Shown piece after piece: positions 62,565-64,000 of a stretch of 64,000 bases of DNA. The translations under genes and the position numbers were made by a program. The stretch comes from an uncultured Lachnospiraceae bacterium (GTDB taxonomy: Bacteria; Bacillota; Clostridia; Lachnospirales; Lachnospiraceae), in contig CANOCU010000004.1 of assembly GCA_947564645.1 (NCBI GenBank), positions 1 to 64,000 of the forward strand, given 5' to 3'. Each line of letters opens with the position of its first letter. Position 1 is the stretch's first letter. Below the pieces are notes generated by a model that saw only the letters and a list, made by a program, of their open reading frames with translations, ran no database searches and was not told the DNA's origin.

Positions 62565-62924
62565 ATGATGGATTATTTCAATGCATTCTGGGTAGGCGGC
62601 CTGATCTGTGCACTGGTGCAGATTCTGCTGGAGAAGACGAAGATGCTGCCGGGGCGCGTGATGGTGCTGCTTGTCTGCCTCGGGGCGGTGATCAGCTTTT
62701 TTGGGTGGTACGAGCCTTTTATGGAATACGCGGGCGCGGGTGCCAGTGTGCCGCTGCTCGGCTATGGCAATATCCTGATGAAAGGCGTGAAGGAGGCAGT
62801 CTCGGAGAACGGCTTTATCGGGCTTTTTCAGGGCGGATTCAAGACCGGGGCGGTGGGATGCTGTGCGGCGCTGGTGTTCGGGTATCTGGCCAGCCTGGTC
62901 TTTAAGCCCAAGATGAAGGGATGA
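62565..62924 (+). CDS. spoVAE: Stage V sporulation protein AE (membrane subunit)
   Basis: Membrane component of the SpoVA dipicolinate channel, 119 aa. Three or four hydrophobic segments are visible: YFNAFWVGGLICALVQILLE, RVMVLLVCLGAVISFFGWYE and VGCCAALVFGYLASLVF. The loop VPLLGYGNILMKGVKEAV is typical for the family. The start at 62565 follows AAAGGTGTGGTG. It is followed by a terminator. Its separation from spoVAD is unusual. Confidence 0.92.
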   Translation: MMDYFNAFWVGGLICALVQILLEKTKMLPGRVMVLLVCLGAVISFFGWYEPFMEYAGAGASVPLLGYGNILMKGVKEAVSENGFIGLFQGGFKTGAVGCCAALVFGYLASLVFKPKMKG

Positions 62925-62974
62925 GGTCCTGATCAGACGGAGATGGAAAGACCGGTGACAAAATAACGGAAGCG

Positions 62975-63012
62975 GAAAGAATGCCTGTACGTGGGTGTTC
63001 TTTCTTTTTTTT
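62975..63012 (+). terminator. spoVAE terminator
   Basis: GAAAGAATGCC (62975-62985) pairs with GGTGTTCTTTC (62994-63004), followed by eight T. Confidence 0.85.
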
Positions 63013-63057
63013 GTCCCGGGCTGCATATAATTGATGAACTAAAAATATAAATTCCAT

Positions 63058-63085
63058 TTGATTTTTATATGGTGTTTGTTATAAT
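63058..63085 (+). promoter_or_regulatory. Promoter of the IclR-type gene
   Basis: TTGATT (63058-63063), 16-bp spacer, consensus TATAAT (63080-63085), 37 bp before the start codon. Confidence 0.75.
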
Positions 63086-63121
63086 GAATTTGTGAAAAAA
63101 TAGAAGGAATACGGAAATAAG

Positions 63122-63916
63122 ATGGAAAAAGCACAGAAAACAGGCACTCAGACAAATCAATCGGCCGAAAAAATGTTAGTCATGATGGAATATCTTGCCG
63201 GGCAGAGGGAACCGATACGTTTACTGGATATTTCGAAAGAGCTTGGGTTGAATGTGAGTACCGCCCTGCGTTTTCTCACGGCGCTGATCAACAAAGGATA
63301 TGTGACGCAGGAGGAGGGAACTTCCCGGTATTATCTGACCTATAAGATCTGCGCACTGGCAAGCCGGGTCAGCGTACATAGGGATCTTCGTTCGATCGTG
63401 AAGCCTTATATGGAGCAGCTTTCACAGATGTTCGGGGAATCGGCATGTCTGGCCATCGAAGAGAACAGGAAAGTTGTCTATATCGAAGTGGTGGAAGGAT
63501 CGGGCCAGATGCTGCGGACGATGCAGCGGATCGGGAATGTGGCGCCGCTTCATTGTACCGGTATCGGGAAGCTGCTGCTGCTTAACTATTCGGATACGGA
63601 ACTGGACCAGCTGATCGAAGCGGAAGGTCTGGAACGATATACGGAATATACGTTAGCCAGCAAATCGCAGCTGACGAGAGAACTTTCGAAGATCCGGAGA
63701 GAGGGGATCGCATATGATAATGAGGAATGTGAACTGGGGGCGCGCTGTGTGGCCGGGCCGGTTTATGATTCCGGCGGGAAGGTCGTTGCCGGGGTGAGTG
63801 TGACCGGGCCGACCAATCATCTTACGGACGAGTTTATTGCGGAGCGTCTGGGGGAATTTAGACGGATCATGGAAGAGATTTCTTTTAAGATGGGGTATAA
63901 GGCATTCGAACAATAA
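63122..63916 (+). CDS. IclR family transcriptional regulator
   Basis: Regulator of 264 aa. The N-terminal winged helix-turn-helix reads EKMLVMMEYLAGQREPIRLL and DISKELGLNVSTALRFLTAL. The C-terminal effector-binding domain includes VAPLHCTGIGKLLLL, EGIAYDNEECELGARCVAGP and VSVTGPTNHL. In Firmicutes with uronate pathways, KdgR-like IclR proteins sense 2-keto-3-deoxygluconate. That role is possible here, since no target gene is visible downstream within the window, but unproven. Confidence 0.92.
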   Translation: MEKAQKTGTQTNQSAEKMLVMMEYLAGQREPIRLLDISKELGLNVSTALRFLTALINKGYVTQEEGTSRYYLTYKICALASRVSVHRDLRSIVKPYMEQLSQMFGESACLAIEENRKVVYIEVVEGSGQMLRTMQRIGNVAPLHCTGIGKLLLLNYSDTELDQLIEAEGLERYTEYTLASKSQLTRELSKIRREGIAYDNEECELGARCVAGPVYDSGGKVVAGVSVTGPTNHLTDEFIAERLGEFRRIMEEISFKMGYKAFEQ

Positions 63917-63941
63917 GCAGCAAGCTGTGAGGCAGAGCAGG

Positions 63942-63967
63942 GGGCCGGCATTTTGCCGGCCCTTTTT
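63942..63967 (+). terminator. IclR gene terminator
   Basis: GGGCCGGCA (63942-63950) pairs with TGCCGGCCC (63954-63962), a 3-nt loop and T5. Confidence 0.9.
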
Positions 63968-64000
63968 CTGTTTCCGGAGAGGGAAGCCCTATGCCACAAA

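Overview
The window looks like a chromosomal segment of a spore-forming, anaerobic gut Firmicute, most likely a Lachnospiraceae-type clostridium. The basis is two spoVA genes (spoVAD, spoVAE), strong AGGAGG-type Shine-Dalgarno sequences, YesM/YesN-type two-component genes, LplB/YtcP-type ABC importers, a GPH-family sugar symporter, and a long catalogue of plant-glycan enzymes. No rRNA, tRNA, CRISPR array, integrase or transposase was recognised. The genus is an inference; no marker gene here fixes it.

Layout. 0-5.8 kb: a redox trio (flavodoxin lipoprotein, aldo/keto reductase, carboxymuconolactone decarboxylase-like protein), a TauE/SafE permease, an orphan REC-Hpt protein, and purC with a small upstream gene on the minus strand. 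5.9-8.7 kb: a MATE exporter and an AraC regulator (minus). 8.9-20.5 kb: a glycoside block with GH1, a cellulase-fold hydrolase, a GPH symporter, a Zn-type macrodomain hydrolase, a GH78 rhamnosidase, and a broken GH3 that runs into a truncated second macrodomain gene. 20.5-29.2 kb: a YesN/YesM system divergent from an ABC importer (binding protein with an amber stop, first permease frameshifted, second permease intact) and a GH35-like enzyme. 29.2-35.2 kb: a Tet(M)-like ribosomal GTPase fused to a YacP/Rae1-type NYN ribonuclease, preceded by a hairpin that can cover its ribosome-binding site, then a SUV3-like RNA helicase and a phosphopantetheinyl transferase. 35.2-41.6 kb: a stretch of decayed genes (Fnr remnant, ferredoxin and 4Fe-4S membrane protein fused by deletion, DUF134 remnant, chimeric ABC permease/binding protein, sensor-kinase stub) around intact thioredoxin, chromate transporter and HipA-like genes. 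41.6-56.5 kb: uronate utilisation (GH115 with an amber stop, polysaccharide deacetylase, uxuA, uxuB, uxaC, a LacI regulator with palindromic operators, uxaA, uxaB). 56.6-64 kb: spoVAD, a second MATE protein, small hypotheticals, an epimerase-like dehydrogenase, ridA, a structured repeat-rich intergenic region, aroK, spoVAE and an IclR regulator.

How the genes work together. Rhamnosidase, beta-glucosidases and alpha-glucuronidase would free rhamnose, glucose and (methyl)glucuronate from plant glycans or glycosides. UxaC isomerises glucuronate and galacturonate; UxuB/UxuA and UxaB/UxaA take the two products to 2-keto-3-deoxygluconate. The kinase and aldolase that would follow are not in the window. 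The LacI gene sits between uxaC and uxaA, and two perfect palindromes lie in its intergenic region, one just downstream of a good promoter for uxaA.

The most striking features are the GTPase-NYN fusion with its sequestered ribosome-binding site, and the high density of gene decay. At least ten genes carry nonsense codons, homopolymer slips or deletion junctions, while neighbouring genes remain intact.
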